Below are positions 13,106 through 25,460 of a DNA stretch of 64,000 bases, one piece after another. Position 1 is the stretch's first letter; each line of letters opens with the position of its first letter. The stretch is from the NCBI GenBank assembly GCA_963969495.1, contig OZ018335.1, positions 89,376,440 to 89,440,439 on the forward strand. Direction: 5' to 3'. This DNA comes from Ceratothoa steindachneri (Eukaryota; Arthropoda; Malacostraca; Isopoda; Cymothoidae). Under the pieces are notes generated by a model, which saw only the letters and a program-made list of their open reading frames with translations, was not told the DNA's origin and ran no database searches. A program made the position numbers and the translations under genes.

Positions 13106-15897
13106 CTCATTTTATTTTATTTTATTCCCAACTTCTTATTTCATATGGCGGGTTCTTATATGCTCCCACTACGTTATATTTACACTATTGAAGTACTCAT
13201 TAAGTCGGTTTTTGAACATATTAACTGACGTGCTTTCTACTACACGGTTGGGCAGGCTATTCCACGTTTGCGTGATTTTAAACGTGAAGTAATTTTGAGC
13301 TATAGTAAAGTTAAATCGCTTGTTTACTAATTTTAAACCATTTTGGCGTGTGTTGGCCCTTTCGTCCAGCTCGAACAATAGTCTGTAATCAATATTAGTA
13401 AATCCTTTTAAGATTTTGAACACCTCGATCAATTGTCCACCTAATCGTCTACTTTCAAGTGATAGTAGGTTTAATGAGCAATATATCCTAGCATTTGGTT
13501 TGCTTTTTTACATGCTTCTGCGCATTGTTTCGATACTTTAAGGTCCTCCGAGATTAAAATCCCCAGGTCTTTTTCTAAGTTAACGGATTCGAGAATTTGG
13601 TCTTTCATATGGTATTCTAATTTTAAGTTGTGACATCCTAAATGCATGACCTTACATTTACCTACGTTGAAGCCCATTTGCCATTTATCCGCCCATTCGA
13701 CAATTTTATTAAGGTCCCTTTGCATTTGCTCTACATCGGGTCTCGAAAGGGCTCAGTTTCCTAGCTTTGTGCCATCTGCAAATTTAGAGATCCTACTAAA
13801 CACTACATTATCCAAGTCATTAATGTAAACAATAAATAGTAATGGACCCAGGACTGACCCTTGTGGTACCCAGCTGGTGACTGAGGCCCAGTCTGAACGA
13901 GCCCAATTTACAACAACCCGCTGTGAACGATTTGATAGCCAGTTTCTAATCTATTTAAGTATGTTACCCCTCACTCCAATTGCTCTAATTTTAATAAATA
14001 GCCTTTCGTGCGGAACTTTATCAAACGCCTTTTTAAAGGCAAGGTAAATTATAACCACCGCTTTAGTTTCATCGTAGATGCAAATCATGTTATGAAAGAA
14101 TTCGAGTAAATTGGTTAAGCACGAGCGCCTCCGTCTGAATCCATGCTGGGAGTCTGCAATTAAATTGTTAGCCTCACAATGGCTCACCAACCTATCTCTA
14201 ATTATCGATTCTAAGAGTTTTCCAATTACAGAAGTTAGACTGATATGACGGAAATTAGTAGGCTCAGTTTGATCCTCTTTTTTTAATATCGGCGTAACAT
14301 TTGCACGCTTGAACTCTATTGGAACTAGGCATTCCTCTATCGATCGATTGAAAATCGTGCAGAGCGGTCTTGCTAATTCATTTTTTAGTCCTTTAAGATG
14401 GATTGGGTACACCCCATCGGGCCCGGGTGCCTTCGATTTTTTCATTTTATTAATATATGTGAGAATCTCCCCTTCATTTATATTTATGTTGGATAGGGTA
14501 TTTTGGCTTTCAAAATTATGTTCTCGCCTAGTGTTTCTAATTGTGTCATGTCCTCAATAGTAAAAACGCTCGAGAAGTGCTCATTTAATATTTTAGCAAA
14601 TTGTTCTGGGACGTCCGTCATAACACCATCTTTACCTCTGATCGGCACTATTGAACCGTTTATGGGCTTTCTACTGTTAACGTAACTATAAAACCATTTA
14701 GGTTCGTGCTTCGAATTTATAGCAAGGTCTTTTTCATATTCCAGCTTAACTTCTCTAATGGCCCGCTTTACCAGCCTTCGAGAGTCTACGTATTTTTCCC
14801 GATTTGTTGTCGTTTCGTTTTTTTCTAAAACTTTGATAGTGTTTATTACGCTCCCGAATTAAGTGAATTATTAAGAGGCTAACCCACGGTGCTTTATTTG
14901 ACTTTCCATTCTTTCGACGTACGTACTTAACTAACTCGGAATCCATCGTGAGCACATTTTGCTGTAGCTCCGAGTACATTCCCTGTACTGTCTTATCATC
15001 AAAGCATCTCCCCCACTTAATCCTTTTAATCCGGTCACGAAAGGTTTCAAAATTACAACTCTCTTTTACCTCAACGCTCGTATTAATTTAAACCTAATAA
15101 CATTATGGTCACTCGTCGCTAAATGCTCACCCACGCAAACGTTCTCTACCAAAGTCTCCTCTGTTGAGATAATCAAATCAAGTATATTTTAATCACGCGT
15201 AGGTTCCTCTACTTTTTGCACAAGAAAATTATCCTGAGTGAAATTGAGTAATCTCTCCCCAACTTTATCCGAAGTATAATTTGTAAAGTTAACTTTAGAG
15301 TAATTGAAATCTCCACAAATTATTGTTTTACCTTTTCCCACCATAGATAAAAGGCACTCAAAGAGTAGTACGTTCTCTGATTATATTAGAGATGGAGGGC
15401 GATAGGTAACGGCTAAGTTAATTTTATTATTTTTAGCACACTAGAGCTCAATTAGCAGAACCTCGCTCTTCATATTTACGGTCGTCGCGGCCATCGTTAT
15501 CGCATTTATTCCCTCTTTTACGTAAGCTAAAACTCCCCCGCCTCTCCCAGTTAGTCGGTCTTTGTGATGGATTTTGTACCCTTCTATATTACATTCCGCA
15601 ATAAGGTCTCTAGAAGCTGTATCTAACCACGTCTCGCTAATACATATGATATCGTAATTGCCCACTTGAATCATAGCTTTAAATTCAGGCAGTTTGTTTC
15701 TTAAACTCCGAACATTTGCGCAAATGCATTTTAATTTTCCCTTTAAATAACAGTGTCCCTCTTTCGTATGGCTGAAGCGTTTTCCTGCTCGCCCAAATTT
15801 ATTAACTTTTCGCATGAAATCCGGTTCGGCGCATCTATAAATTGAGGGCAAAACACTAATGTACCATAGAGATTACGGAGGCTTTCATTAATAATTC
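13106..15897 (-). pseudogene. CR1-like non-LTR retrotransposon (EN-RT)
   Basis: On the minus strand the order is endonuclease, linker, RT, thumb. Endonuclease: ANVRSLRNKLPEF, DIICISETWLDT and RGGGVLAYVKEG (15740-15500). Linker at 14979-14755. RT: KAPGPDGVYPIHLK, NVTPILKKEDQTEP, ISLTSVIGKLLESIIRD, SQHGFRRRRSCLTNLLEFF and KAFDKVPHERL (14445-14000), then GVPQG near 13870 and a FADG box at about 13778 where FADD is expected. Thumb: EWADKWQMGFNVGKCKVMHLG (in pieces, 13725-13600) and a C-terminal part to 13169. These are CR1-clade signatures, which lack RNase H. The 3' end carries a short (TAAAA)n tail (plus strand TTTTATTTTATTTTATT, about 13110-13126). Several frames are broken. Confidence 0.86.
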
Positions 15898-17046
15898 TGT
15901 CCAGCTTCGAGAGAGAGAGAGAAAACAGACATCTGGGCGACCCCTTTTGTCTGCGCTAATGGGAGTGTGAAATCATGAGATGCCGTGGTGGTCTGAAAGC
16001 CTGCCATTGCAGAAAGCAGTGACAAGTTTGAAAGCCCGAAAAGATCCCATTGGGAGTCAGACAAAGTTTCGCCTCGCCGGATTAAGAACCTTCCCGCGAT
16101 CGTGCTAATAGGGCCAGAGTACCCTCACCTGCCGATGCATCGGACCCTGGAACCATCTTCTTTGGACGGGGGTAGGGGAGACTCCATTCGACCCCTCTAT
16201 AAATCCTTCGGCGCCAGAGCTGGAAGGCTGTATCCGCCGCCGCCTTCCCACCTAGTCAGTATCCGCCGCATGCCTGCCCCGTCAGTATCCGCTGCCTGCC
16301 CACTCCGTCAGTATTCTCTGTCTGCCAGCCCCCGCGAGTACCCGCTATTCGCGTCCCGTTGGACTCTGCACACTTCCTCGTAGAACCCCTCAAGCTCCAA
16401 GTATTCTCGTTTAATTCGCATGAGTCTACCCCATACTCGTTGTTACCCGCTTCTCAAAGGCAACGCACCCAGTCTCGATTCGGTGTTCTAAACTCGAAGG
16501 CAAAATCTAAGTTCATCTCGTTAGTAGTCATTGTCAAGAGACTATTATTTGAACTTTGCGCCAGGCAAGGATTACTCCCTCGGACCAAATCTTCGAGGTA
16601 ACAGCAACACGCAACTCTCCTGTGCAAGTGCTCTCTCTACTACCATCTGCCCCCAGTGTAAACCTTCATTGTCGGCATCGTGTACGCTCAAGGTCATTCG
16701 AGTGACACTTCGGTCATTATTGTTCGTTTGTGTGTACGGCGACCATTCCTGCCAAATCTTATCCCCTCTGAGACGCTGAGATTCGTGTACGTCTAATGTG
16801 TTGTATAGCTTGCTTCCAAAACCCTGTAAACTTTTGTAAAAAGAATATTAATTTGCATTTTAGTAAAATTATTTTTGTACCTCCTTTTTCTCTTGGCCCG
16901 GAACCTACAAGATAGCTGACTTTTGGCCAACCTAAAATTCGGTTAATTTGCACTATGTCTGTATTATAAGTCTCCCACGCACATAGCCGCCATCTCTTTC
17001 GGCTAAGAAACGCAGGAAGGGTTAAACTCGACCTTATTCTACTACA
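15898..17046 (+). mobile_element. 3' LTR of the gypsy-type element
   Basis: Longer partner of the 5' LTR, starting TGTCCAGC and ending TTCTACTACA. It keeps two internal blocks that the 5' LTR lacks. No complete ORF. The CR1-like relic adjoins its left edge. Confidence 0.8.
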
Positions 17047-17189
17047 ACAACCATTTTGAGAGTTTGTGTGCATGTGAGCCAATTTTCGAAATAATAGGAC
17101 GGAGGGAGGTTCCAGTTTTGTGAGTTTTTGGCTATCCATCTATACGAGGAAAGGATGGATAATTAAGTTTGAAACGATGGAGGAGATCT

Positions 17190-19740
17190 GGATTTGATCG
17201 TTTTAAAATTTGTTGGATTTTTGAAAGTTACTAACACACGTGGAGCCAGACTTTTTGAATCGCTCTTGGAGAAGCTCGCTTCGTTGGGGCTGGATTTGAT
17301 GGATTATAGAGGCCAAAGTTATGATAATGACAGTAATATGAAGGGAAAACATTATGGCGTCGAACCAAGACTTTTAAAGAAGAATCCGTGTCGGTTCTAT
17401 TTACCTTGCACAAATCACAATCTAAACCTTGTTGTGTGCGATGCAGCAAGCTCAACAGTGATAGCTGTATCTTTATTTGGTTGCTTGCAGCGAGTATATT
17501 CAATTTTTGCAGCATAAACTTTTGGATGGAACACTGAAGGGATTCTGCTCCATCACGGTGAAATATTCGTCAGACACTTGATGGGGAAGCAAAATTCAAT
17601 TTAAAAACAAGGACATCCAAAGAGCGTTGATGAGCATTTGTGATGCTTCAAAAGGCATAGATTCCAAAGGTTACTCAGGAGCAAAAGCGTTAGCTGCAGA
17701 AATTGTTTCCTTCCGCTTTCTGATGTGTTTGGTAATGTCGAGGAACGACACAGTATGTCCCACTGTCAAATATGAGTACATACGTAATTGAGTCAGACTG
17801 GCAAATCTCGGCCTTGTACTCAGGCAGGTATGCAGCGAAGGGAAGGCAATGGCCTCGCAAAGTAAGAGTGAGAATTAATTACAAGTTGGCTATTCGAAAG
17901 TGGAACTCGTTTGCCAGATTCAACTTAGGAGTTATTTAAAGAAACACCTCTACAAGAATAAGCTTTAATACAAAATAAATTATTAAATATGGAGAGCAGA
18001 ATAATAATGGAAATTAGCACAAAGGTTAGCTTGACAATGAAATGTATAGTGAGCAGGAATTAATGGAAGCTGTGCCCGGGAATTATTAATTAATTCGATG
18101 GTTTTAAATAAGAGGAATAAGATTACTAAATCTTTTCGTTATGCGATTATGGGGCCTTCTTAGTACTTGGGAGAATGAGGTGACTTACGAGGGTAGGATT
18201 CTGGATTACCTCGGATGATTGACAGGAGCAGAAGACCAGTGGCCAGGTCTTCGTAGAACGAACTCAGGGTATGAGCGTTCAGGGAACTCCAACGTATTTG
18301 CGATTACTCTGACTTCCGAGGCGGGGGAAAGAACCACGGAAGAGACTCGCCAAATCAACGGACGGCGTAGAATCTCCACGAGGACGGATGAGAAGAGGCA
18401 AGCCCAGGATAGTTTTCCGGGATGTAATAAAGTAGTGGTAATCTTCCTCTGAACAGAGCCGATTACGGATAAGATCTGCTCAAGAGATCACGACGACGAA
18501 GCTCGGTTCGATTGGGATACATATGTTCTTGATTTGAGCGACAAGACTTCGTAACTCGCACTCTCTAATGAGAACTATGCACCTCGTCTTAAATAGGGGA
18601 GTTCGTCTGAAGGCAAGGGGACACACGCGAGACGAGCGAAGTCCCAAGGGATGCGATGGCGTCAGACAATGCAAACAACGGAGTTTGATAAGCGCTGCTT
18701 TGACGAAGCGACTTCTTTCTACCCCACATAGGGGAGGGGGGAGACTAGGGAGATACCAGGGACCAGACGGGCGGTTAATGCCATCAGAGTTGGGAACGGT
18801 AGCCATAAATGAAAACAAACATAGCTGGTGCCAGTCTAGGCCTGATAAAATTAAGCCACACGCCGCGCTCGAATTCATACTTCTACAGGTAATATGGTAC
18901 GATCTGCTAATTGATATCAATAAGGTCAGCAAGCTACTTCAGCATGAAAACATGCAAATTGACGTTGCCTAGGATCTTATCACATCCACACCGTCTTTGC
19001 TGAACAGCTATCGAGAAAACGACACGTTTTTCTTACCATTAGTCAACGTCGCAACCGAATTATGTGAACAACTGGAGATACCGGCGGAGATGCCAAGTGA
19101 AAGGAGACATCGTGTGCAACACCACTTTGGATATAAAAATGAAGATGAAACTCTCATTGATGCTTTTCAAAAATTCAAAGTGCATTTCTTTTTTCATGCA
19201 ATCGACGTTGCTCTTGTCTCCCTCGGTGAACGCTTTGACATATTGAGCAAGCACAACGACATCTTTGCGTTCTTTTTCAACATTCCCGTACTGAAATCCT
19301 GTGAAAATTAGAAGCTATGTATTGTAACACTCCACAATTGTTTTTACTGCACTAACAGTAAAGCCAATGATGACGTTGTCAAGGCAGATATTGAAAAGAC
19401 AGAGCTATTGGAAGAGCATCGTTCTTTTTCGCATTTTCTATCACCGGAGTACAGGAAAGTCCGTGATGTGGTCGATTATATTTAGAAATCCGACCTTGGG
19501 GAGATTTCCCCGTCTAGTGGCTATGCAAATTATCCTTTCAATGCTTGTGAGTGTTGCAAGCAGAGAGCGCAGTTTCTCCATATTAAAGTTGATTAGATCA
19601 TACCTGCGGTCTACTAGTGCTCAGGAAAGACTTTATAATTGTCTATGATATCTATTGAATACAAACTTAGCATTCAGCTTGATTATTCTGAACTGATCGA
19701 TGATTTCGCGAAGCGAAAAGTGCGCCGTGTTTGTCTTTGA
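17190..19740 (+). pseudogene. hAT / ZMYM1-like transposase fossil
   Basis: Recognisable blocks of the hAT-derived zinc-finger MYM-type-1-like transposase. At 17194-17517 are GLDLMDYRGQSYDNDSNMKGK and NHNLNLVVCDAA (the core region often called DUF4371 and following). After the inserted LTR, VIWYDLLIDINKVSKLLQ at about 18889-18945, then SYRENDTFF and the middle region to 19311. Across shifted frames at 19360-19740 is the C-terminal hAT dimerisation region (VASRERSFSILKLIRSYLRS, then LIDDFAKRKVRR). The family cuts and pastes DNA. The N-terminal zinc finger is not present, and stops and frameshifts are frequent. The 1152 bp insertion splits the frame between codons of LVIWYD. Confidence 0.85.
17736..18887. 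mobile_element. Putative solo LTR inside the hAT fossil
   Basis: The hAT reading frame is continuous if 17736-18887 plus one flanking copy of GGTAA is ignored. GGTAA at 17731-17735 is repeated at 18888-18892, a 5 bp target duplication. The insert starts TGTCGAGG and ends CTTCTACA, so it has TG...CA ends as LTRs do. It has no coding capacity and is about 1.15 kb. This fits a solo LTR left by recombination between two LTRs. I see no similarity to the gypsy LTRs at 6.9 and 15.9 kb despite similar length. Confidence 0.75.
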
Positions 19741-20714
19741 AAGTTGCCTGTATTATGAAAGTGCTCTTATTCATATCTGGAAGTTTTACTTATTGCAATT
19801 TGTAATAGACTTAAATAGAAGTAACTCGTACTTTGAAGATTGTTTTTAGGATAACGTGAAATATTGAACTTTAGATAGAATAAAGTAAAATATAGCTATG
19901 ATTACAAGGAAGATAGAGTATGAACTTTGATTGAATGGATGGGGCCTCGAAACAAAAAGATTCAGGGGGCCTCTAAAAGTCACGCGATGACCCTGAATAT
20001 ATTAAATTGTCACTAAACGAAAGTCAGCGTAAAGTGCGACATGAATATTTACCACAAGTATACACCAATTTAAACACCGCTGTCTCTTCCTTCCCACTTT
20101 CCGCGCAACATCATGACACACCATTCTTCCGTTTATGAAACCCGCGTGATGGGTTACTATATCTACATTCACCTGGTGTGGAACAATGGAACTATCTCCC
20201 TTGGGCTATGAAAGGTTCTTATGCTCAGTACTTAGTGGCAAATCACTACCGTTCTGATGTCCCAATTCCCTCAACAAGGACCGCTTTTTGGTGCTTACAG
20301 TCTTGTCAGCGATTGCCACAGTTATCTTCATGTGAAATTCGTTCTGCGGCCAGGAAACCTTCCGTGATTGAGAGGGACGGGAAAGAACTCTTAAATTATC
20401 ATTTCGATTAGATATCGAAATTTCTAGTGATTAATCAGAGCGTTTAGGCTGCTTTTCTCAAGCTTTTAACCATTAAGTTTTCAAATAAAAAAAAACCCGT
20501 TCCCTAATTTACTATTGACTTAGGACCTGCTGCAGAATATTAAGTGAATTTCTTCTTCGACCAACATTAAGGACTTCCCATTCCAAAGTTCATATATCAG
20601 ATATCTCTCCTTACTTTTGTTTACTGTCCTTTGTTTGTTTTAAACCGGCTCGAACGGGGTGTTTTTCAGCCCATGAGTACCTATACTTGTATGGTTTTAT
20701 GTCCGTTTTAAAAT
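19741..20714. other. hAT 3' flank and unassigned DNA
   Basis: The first ~250 bases may be the non-coding end of the hAT element (GGGGGCCTCTAAAAGTCACGCG near 19965). A short frame at 20178-20411 has no family I recognise. Nothing else seen. Confidence 0.45.
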
Positions 20715-22098
20715 ACTCTCTCTGACGCCAGCCTGGTCGTATTTAAATCGGCCCTCCTAGCTCTAGCCTGGTCCTGTTCAAATTAGCCCTCTCGTTCTAG
20801 CCTTGACTTGACAGGTCGTATTCAAATCAATCCTATCATTCTAGCCTGGTCGTTTTCAAATCCATCTTCATGCTATAACCTGTCTGTTTTAAAATTCACA
20901 CTCTCACCCTAGCGTCTTCGTTTTCAAATCATCCATCTCGATCTAAACTGGTCATTTTCAAATCAACCTCCTCTCTCTATCCAAGTTAATTTCAAATTAG
21001 CCGTCTCATTCTAGCTTACTCGTTTTCACAGTCGCCATCTTCCTCTAGCCTGTTCGTTTTTTAAATTGATACTCTCACTTAGGCCGATGTTTTCAAATCA
21101 GCACTCTCGCTTTAGCCTGGTCGTTTTCAAATTAACACTCTAGCGTGTTCGTTTTCAAATCTTTCCTATCGCTCTAGCCTAATCGTATTCAAATTGACCC
21201 TAAAGCTCTAGCGTGGTAGTATTCAAATTCACTCTCTCACTCTAGCCTGGCCATTTTCAAAGTGACCATACCTCTCTCTCTAGCCTGGTAGTTTTCAAAT
21301 CCGTCTAGTCGATCTAGCCTGTTCGTTTTGAAATTGATCTTTTCCTTCTAGCCAGGTGTTTTCAAATCAGCACTCGTTCTAGCCTGATCGTATTCAAATC
21401 AGCCGTCTTTCTCTAACCTAATGGTTTTAAATTCGCCCTCTCGCTCTAGCCTGGTTCTTTTCAAATTAACCCACTCGCTCTAGCGTGATAGTTTTCAATC
21501 CCTTCCTATCCGTCTACCTAGGTCCCTTTCGAATCTACTCTCTCGCTCTAGCCTGTTCATTTTAAAATCCTTCCTATCGCTCTAGGGTAGTCGTCTTCAA
21601 TCGACCCTTTCGCTCTAGCGTGCCCCATTTCAAATGCGCTCTTTCGCTCTAGAATGTTTATTTTCAAATCGATCCTTTCCATCTAGCCTGCTGGTATTCA
21701 AATCTGCTCTCTCGCACTAGTCTGGGTGTTTTCTACGTGACCTCTCTCTCTAACCCAGTATTCTTCAAATGCTCCCTCTCGCTCTAATCTGTTCATTTTC
21801 GAATTTACCTTCTCCTTCTACCCCAATCGTTTTCAAATCGACCCTCTAACTCTGACGTGTTTGTTTTCAAATCCGCTCTATCATTCTAGAATGTTTACTT
21901 TCAAATTGATCATGTTTAGAGCAAAGGGGTGAAAACTACCAGTAGTTTTCAAAGTGACCATCTCTTTCTAGCCTGGTAGTTTTCAAGTCCACCCTCTCGC
22001 TCAAGCCTGTTTGTTTTTAAGTCCACCCTCTCGCTCAAGCCTGTTCGCATTCAAATCACCCTCTTGCTCTAGCTAGGTCGTTTTCAAATCGACCCATG
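20715..22098. repeat. 34 bp minisatellite array, about 40 units
   Basis: Tandem units near the consensus TCTAGCCTGGTCGTTTTCAA followed by ATCGACCCTCTCGC. Counting several adjacent units gives 34 bp. Units differ by many substitutions and small indels, so the array is old. One unit near 21914-21938 is in inverted orientation. No coding frame. Confidence 0.95.
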
Positions 22099-25000
22099 TT
22101 TCCTCGTATAGTCTCTTCTTCAATCTAAATTTTTTATGTAGGAATTAAAGTCGGTATGCTTTTGAGAGGCGTTCTAGTCAACACTATATTTGGCCTTTGA
22201 CTAGGGCAATTACTCCACCCCATACATCGAGAAGAGAATATTCACTCAAACACAACATATAATATCGATGACCACCAAAACTCGACGAATAAGACAACTA
22301 TTCATTGAGTAAGACTAGAAAACCATATCTGAGTAATTACTGTTGATTTTAAATACATTTGTTTGTCGTCTGCGATCAGAGGTTTAAACCATTTTCAAAC
22401 AGAAAAAACATGAATTTATGGCAATTATCCTATTGCTACAGCGTTCATCTGTTTTGCTTAATATTACGCACACATGTGCGTGAGTAGATGCAGGAATACG
22501 AGAGATCGCCTTTCGCTAAGTGCTTTCCAATAACATCCTTCGATTCCCCGCGTGAGGCCGGAAGCTTTTAAGTGGGGGTGGATAATGTGGATGTGTTAAA
22601 GCTTCCTTTGTTTATTTGAGACTGGTTCAAGCCGCCGATCGCACCCTCACGCAACCTATTCGTAGGCTTCACACTTTGGGTTTCGTTTATAAACGGGAAT
22701 TGATTTAAGTTTTCTACCAATTTGAAAAAACAAACAAGTGATGCCAAGATTTTGGCAACATGTGGTTTATCGCTATTTTTTGTATACACCGGGGTTATAG
22801 CTAGCAAGGGAAAGGGACCGTTTTGAAGGGGAAGTCTAATCTTTAACTAAGGCGTAAAATATATGGGGGAAAATCCATTTTTCAAACTAAATAAAATAAA
22901 GGTTAAAGATTGATCTGTGGTTTTTATCTTAATGATCACAAATCCTGAAACCATCCGTCTTTATTTTTTAAGTTTTGGGGAAACAGTTTCGAATTACTTG
23001 GCAATCATACTTTCTATTAAATGCTATAATAATCTTAAGTATATTCAGACCATAACATTTTTTTTTAATTCTACATTTTTTTAATGTCGCGTAGGGAAGA
23101 GGAAATACGAGAATTCCAGTACTCTTAACTTCATTCAATTAAATCACAAGAACTATAAAAGATTGAACTAAAAGTTCGAAACTAGTTGGCGTTCGTGTTT
23201 TCTTTCATTGCTTCCGTTAGGCGAAAAAGATGCCACAAACGTTTTCCCAATAAATAGCAACTTGAGCTAAAAATTCGGCTGTTTTATAATTTTTTTTCAT
23301 ACTTCTTATGTACAGTATATAAAATCATATTTCTGTAAATTACTCATGTCTTAATATTACTCATGTTTTTAATATTATTCCTAATTAAAAGCGCCTACTT
23401 ACTCCTTGTGAGAGATCGGTTTGAGCAGCCCCGATAATAATAACATGAAGACCAGTCAGAGGCCAGTCGACTAATGTTGATACTATGGACATTTTCATCG
23501 TTCCTTTAAAATGACTCGAAAGAAGCTACAAAGAAGCCGTAAGAAATTAACATCCCTAATTTTATAAGATGTATGACCCAAACTCTTTATGCCATTGTTG
23601 TTGACATTTGTGATTTGTAGGACTATAATTATATGATACTAAAACATGCCAAAAAGAATTTATATAATATATTTCTGATTTTAGCAGGTACAAGTTGTAT
23701 TCAGGTCAGTATGAGGATGGTATGCAAGTAAAAAAGAGCGGAGAACCCTAGTGTGGTAATTTTCAGTCTCAATGGAACTACCCATTGAATCAAATACCCA
23801 TTGAATCAAATCTGAGCGACCAGTTCTTCCGAGAGAAGTCTTCATCTTATTGCCTAGTCTACTTAAACCCCTCACAAAGAAGAGGCCTCTTTTAACTAAT
23901 ACTAATATTAACAAGATTAATAATACTATGATTAAATACAACAAGAAGACTGATATTAATAAGATGTGAGGTCGCTATCATAGTCGCCGTCTCGACAGCA
24001 GCCTTCATAAGATGAGCCCCTTTCCTTTGCTTAGATTTTAAGCTGTCTTCCTCGTCATGACCGAGTACAAACATCATTTCCATTAGGGCGAAGTTAAGTG
24101 ACATAGGGTGTGATTAGTTCCGGATGGAGTTCAGATTTGGGCCGACTTTGAAGTGTTGTCATATGCTAAGCCTAACAGTGTCGTACGGGCAGTGGAAGCA
24201 AGGGGAGTATTGCATTCCCATAAAAAAATTAAAGTTGGAATATTTAAGTATGCCCTTATTACCCCATGATTAATTTATTATATATTTAAAAGTTTTAATT
24301 GCCAATCAGGTGGTTATAGAGTATTTGGGCCAAATAATTCAATGGATGCCACTGATCAACAAAGTTGACGCAAAAAGTATCGAGCACGACAAAAAATGAG
24401 GAAATGTATTTCGTTCCAAGTATTTTCCTTTTTATAACTCATACAAATTCGTATTTTTCTCTTATATTGAATTTTATGTCGAATGTATTGTATTTATTGA
24501 GTTTAACATAATTATCACACTAATCCAGAGCTAAAAGAAAGTAAATGAAATTTTGCACTGCACACCGCTGTTGGCAACCAGGAATTAGGATTCCATGTTA
24601 AAATATTAATCTTCACGGAGATAAGCAGTAGACGGTGCTATATTAAGGGGTGAAAAACAACAGGAGAGAACAAAAGAGGGAAAAGCAATAATGGCTAAAA
24701 GGTTCGGGTATAAAGATGGATTGCTACAGAGAAACTAATAGCCACTAAATATTGAGGAAGAGAGGGGGAATAGAAACTCTGGAGGGAGAAGGAGGAGTCA
24801 AAACTCAGGCATTGTAAGCTGTCTTTGAATTGGCTTGTGGAGGCAAGCAAATTTAAAAGCATGCCAGGTAAAAGAGACTGTCAAATAACCCCCTAGGTTG
24901 TGTCCGCCACTTGACATGAAAACCCCATAGAAAACGTGTGACGAACGCTAACATTTAAATTGTGCTCTGAAAGTTGAAAATAAAAACAAAAAAACACAAT

Positions 25001-25370
25001 ACGTTAAGAATCTTTGATCTTTTAAGCCAAACTTGATTAGAAATACCCCAATCTTCAAACTATATAGAGGCTATCGTTGCTTCTCTTAAAGGAGATAAGG
25101 GAAAATTTTAATTATCATATAAATCATAAATATATAAAAGAATATTTCCTACCATTTCCATATTGCTTAAATATATACATACCAGGTTTATCCCGTGCAG
25201 AAGACAGTTACGCTCTCGGCTAAGTAAAAGAGGGACTGGCAGATGGCGCCAGCCGATCTCAAGCAGGGATGAAGGGAAACCCGGAAGAGGCGATCGGAAG
25301 TTCGCTCGGAGACGAAACACAAGGGACGACGCCTGCCAGTCGCTACCACGCGTCTCCATCCCCCCGTGCG
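22099..25370. other. Unassigned AT-rich DNA, 3.3 kb
   Basis: No gene that I can support. The minus-strand frame 22568-22807 has a few residues reminiscent of an RT fingers motif (ITPVY) but nothing follows. 23681-24104 minus is low-complexity. 24100-25100 shows no recognisable element. Confidence 0.5.
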
Positions 25371-25460
25371 AAGATTCCCAGTTTAGGTAAATGATTCTCA
25401 AATTGGGTAAATAGTTCCAGGGTGGAGTAAATGATTCCCAGTGTAGGTAAGTAATGCACA
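25371..25460. repeat. 20 bp tandem repeat, ~4.5 units
   Basis: Units such as GATTCCCAGTTTAGGTAAAT, GATTCTCAAATTGGGTAAAT, AGTTCCAGGGTGGAGTAAAT and GATTCCCAGTGTAGGTAAGT follow one another directly. The array lies next to the A-tail of non-LTR copy C. Confidence 0.88.

Larger units (their letters stand above)
6929..17046 (+). mobile_element. Gypsy-type LTR retrotransposon with integrase before RT, interrupted by a CR1-like insertion
   Basis: Two long direct repeats flank a gag, integrase, RT, RNase H series on the plus strand. I place the 5' LTR at 6929-7821 and the 3' LTR at 15898-17046. Both start TGTC and end in ACA, and the flanking 5-mers TCAAC (6924-6928) and ACAAC (17047-17051) differ at one base, which fits a 5 bp target duplication. 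The gag-IN-RT order is that of Gmr1-like Ty3/gypsy elements, not the usual RT-IN order. A minus-strand CR1-like element lies between RNase H and the 3' LTR. All coding parts carry stops and frameshifts, so this copy is dead. The LTR starts are less certain than the ends because a GA tract lies near each start. Confidence 0.8.

Noticed and set aside
17736..18887. A third LTR of the gypsy-type element
   Set aside because: Length and terminal bases are similar but the internal sequence does not match either gypsy LTR.
20715..22098. CRISPR-like array
   Set aside because: Units are head-to-tail and diverged throughout with no constant repeat and unique spacers; eukaryotic minisatellite context.
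22568..22807. Minus-strand frame with ITPVYTKNSDKP, possibly an RT fingers fragment
   Set aside because: Only a handful of residues resemble the motif and no neighbouring RT block follows in any frame.
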